A DNA stretch of 6,392 bases. It comes from an uncultured Solirubrobacterales bacterium (GTDB taxonomy: Bacteria > Actinomycetota > Thermoleophilia > Solirubrobacterales > Solirubrobacteraceae). Shown here piece after piece: positions 5,060 through 6,392 of the stretch (position 1 is its first letter; each line of letters begins with the position of its first letter). Position numbers and translations under genes: made by a program. The notes below the pieces were generated by a model. It searched no databases, was not told where the DNA came from, and worked only from the letters and a program-made list of their open reading frames with translations. The stretch spans positions 1 through 6,392 of the forward strand of contig CALJKH010000139.1 of the NCBI GenBank assembly GCA_937973575.1. Reading direction: 5' to 3'.

Positions 5060-5855
5060 TGCTCTCAGCCCAGCGGTTCGTAAATAAGCGGACAGTCAGG
5101 AGTAGGGCAGCGGCGGCAGCGACGAGGACGGCAGCCAAAGCCTCTGCGCCGGGAAGGTTTGTCCCGAACCCTTCGTAGATAGCCAATGGAGCCGTCTGCG
5201 TGACTCCGCGAAGTGAGCCAGCGAACATCAGCGTCGCACCGAATTCGCCGAGAGCTCTCGCAAAGGCCAGTGTCGCCCCAGCTGCGAGAGCTGGAAATGT
5301 CGTTGGGACGGCGACTTTCAGGAAGGTGCGAGCGTCGCTGGCACCAAGCGTCTCGGCAGCCTCCCTGAGGTTAGGGTCGAGCGCAGCAAAAGCGGCCTCA
5401 GCCTGACGAATGTGGAATGGGGCTGCAACAAAGATCAGGGCTACGACAACCCCAGCGGTTTCGAGGACAAGTTGAATCCCAAGGCTTTTCTCAACGCCAC
5501 CAAGAGTCCCGAGGGGTCCGAAGGCCGCAAGCAGAGCGATACCAGCGACAGCTGGCGGCAGTACAAGCGGTAGTTCGATCATCGTGATCGCTACCGACCG
5601 ACCCGGGAAGCGTCGAGTGGCGAGAAGCCAAGCGGTTGGGGTCCCGACAACGATGATCACAACGATTGCGATCACTGAGCACTCGAGGCTCAGAAGAAGC
5701 GCGTCACGCGCCTCTGAACTGCTCAGTTGGTGGATTAGCTCTGACGGGCTATTGGCTGTCAGGAGTGCTGCGATCGGAAGCGTGACGAATGCAAAGGTGG
5801 CCGCCAGGGCGGCCCACATGCCAAACGCCGCCGAGTAGCGGCCAATCTTCCTCAA
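5052..5855 (-). CDS. modB: Molybdate/tungstate-type ABC importer permease (ModB-like)
   Basis: 267 aa if it begins at the TTG at 5855, which overlaps the modA stop as TTGA. The frame stays open to 5981, but that part lies inside modA. An ATG at 5819 is the alternative (255 aa) and would begin right at the first membrane helix; neither start has a good ribosome-binding site, which favours coupling to modA. In 267-aa numbering, membrane helices are likely near 14-33, 53-71, 90-112, 131-147, 186-200 and 240-258. The EAA loop that docks the ATPase is EAAETLG (165-171) followed by the conserved Gly and Pro spacing through VAVPTTFPALAAG. The stretch RALGEFGATLMFAG (200-213) and TQTAPLAIYEGF (219-230) are typical of ModB. 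It forms the membrane channel for the anion delivered by ModA. Confidence 0.9.
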   Translation of the reverse strand: MRKIGRYSAAFGMWAALAATFAFVTLPIAALLTANSPSELIHQLSSSEARDALLLSLECSVIAIVVIIVVGTPTAWLLATRRFPGRSVAITMIELPLVLPPAVAGIALLAAFGPLGTLGGVEKSLGIQLVLETAGVVVALIFVAAPFHIRQAEAAFAALDPNLREAAETLGASDARTFLKVAVPTTFPALAAGATLAFARALGEFGATLMFAGSLRGVTQTAPLAIYEGFGTNLPGAEALAAVLVAAAAALLLTVRLFTNRWAESNV

Positions 5856-6392
5856 CGCTTGGGAGCGGGGAGGAACCCGTTGGCCACGAGGATCTTCTGC
5901 GACTGCGGTGTCAGCAGGTTCGCGATGTACTTCGCCGCGGCTGCTTCGTTCCCAGTTCCTTTGACTACCGCTGCTGCGCACTTGGTCATTGAACCAAGCG
6001 CGACGGGAATCTCAATTGCCTTGAGTGCGCCCTTGCTGGCCTTGATATCGGTCGCGTAAAGAATGGCGGCCTCTACGGTGCCGCTTGTCACCTTCGCGCT
6101 TACGCTTGAAGCGTCCGGCTCGCGAGTCTTCACATTCGCCTTCAGCTTGGCTTGAGTTGCCGGCGGGAGGGCGGCGATGATCTTGTCCGCATACGAGCCA
6201 ATAGGAACTGACGGGCTGCCGATCGCGATTGTCACGCCTGGCTTGGCTAGGTCTTCGATACTCGAAATGGTCGTGGTCGACGACGCCACTGCCACAACGA
6301 TCCTGTTGCGGGCGAACACGACAGGTTTGTCGACAAGGTTGTCCGCAGCCAACTTGGTGGGGATCTTCAGGCTGGCGGAAAGGAACGCGTCC
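5852..6392 (-). CDS. modA: Molybdate/tungstate-binding protein (ModA-like), 3' part, cut by the window edge
   Basis: The last 179 codons are present; the frame is open from base 6391 and the N-terminus with its expected signal peptide is outside the window. Sequence near the edge (DAFLSASLK, then PVVFARNRIVVAV) matches the ModA stretch in which the oxyanion-binding protein leads into its FA-x-N hinge strand. Later family features are SPSVPIGSYADKI, then VTSGTVEAAILYATDIKA (the Val-x-x-Gly-x-x-x-Ala-x-x-Tyr-x-Thr-Asp element of the ligand site), and a C-terminal helix ending ILVANGFLPAPKR. It should bind molybdate or tungstate outside the membrane and deliver it to the permease. First gene visible of modA-modB-modC; its stop TGA overlaps the permease start. 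Confidence 0.9.
   Translation of the reverse strand, partial: DAFLSASLKIPTKLAADNLVDKPVVFARNRIVVAVASSTTTISSIEDLAKPGVTIAIGSPSVPIGSYADKIIAALPPATQAKLKANVKTREPDASSVSAKVTSGTVEAAILYATDIKASKGALKAIEIPVALGSMTKCAAAVVKGTGNEAAAAKYIANLLTPQSQKILVANGFLPAPKR

Noticed and set aside
4494..5087. 197-residue plus-strand open frame opposite modC
   Set aside because: It is a shadow of modC, whose ATPase motifs are all intact on the minus strand.
5856..5981. Upstream extension of the permease frame
   Set aside because: It lies fully inside modA in another frame, and its residues are charged and unlike any ModB N-terminus.

Overview
The window looks like a chromosomal segment from a moderately GC-rich bacterium, most likely an actinomycetote and possibly of the Thermoleophilia (Solirubrobacter/Gaiella-like) lineage. 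That placement rests on remembered family resemblance: a sigma factor with a fused zinc finger and an Ala-rich tail, and a zinc-ribbon rhomboid-like protein. There is no marker-gene comparison behind it. Bases look somewhat GC-rich by eye, and no mobile element, CRISPR array or rRNA is visible.

Layout. Three plus-strand genes occupy about 110-1783: a zinc-ribbon rhomboid-like membrane protein that lacks the protease catalytic residues, a UPF0173-type metallo-beta-lactamase-fold hydrolase, and a stand-alone Lrp/AsnC effector-binding (RAM) domain protein whose ATG overlaps the hydrolase stop. They read as one operon ending at a GC-rich hairpin (1791-1825). That hairpin also serves the convergent gene on the other strand. 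The convergent minus-strand gene (1842-3224) encodes an ECF-type sigma factor fused to an anti-sigma-like zinc-binding motif, a probable weak membrane segment and a long Ala/Thr/Ser/Val tail with no Lys or Arg. Its upstream region (3225-3417) carries a putative promoter, a palindromic repeat cluster, an inverted repeat at the likely start of the transcript, and the terminator of the next gene.

From 3418 to the right edge everything is on the minus strand. In transcription order it is modA (3' part only, cut by the window end), modB, modC, tRNA-Leu(UAA), and a YitH-like GNAT acetyltransferase. modA-modB-modC encode the binding protein, permease and ATPase of a molybdate- or tungstate-type ABC importer. 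modA/modB and modB/modC overlap by 4 and 8 bases, indicating translational coupling. The tRNA follows modC by 32 bases and precedes the acetyltransferase by 23 bases, and no convincing promoter is visible in either gap, so transcription may run through. The long open frame that seems to extend the acetyltransferase upstream crosses the tRNA and is not coding there.

The item most worth following up is the one-polypeptide sigma / zinc-finger / membrane-tail protein with its structured upstream region. The catalytically degenerate rhomboid homologue is second. No clearly new multi-gene system is visible.
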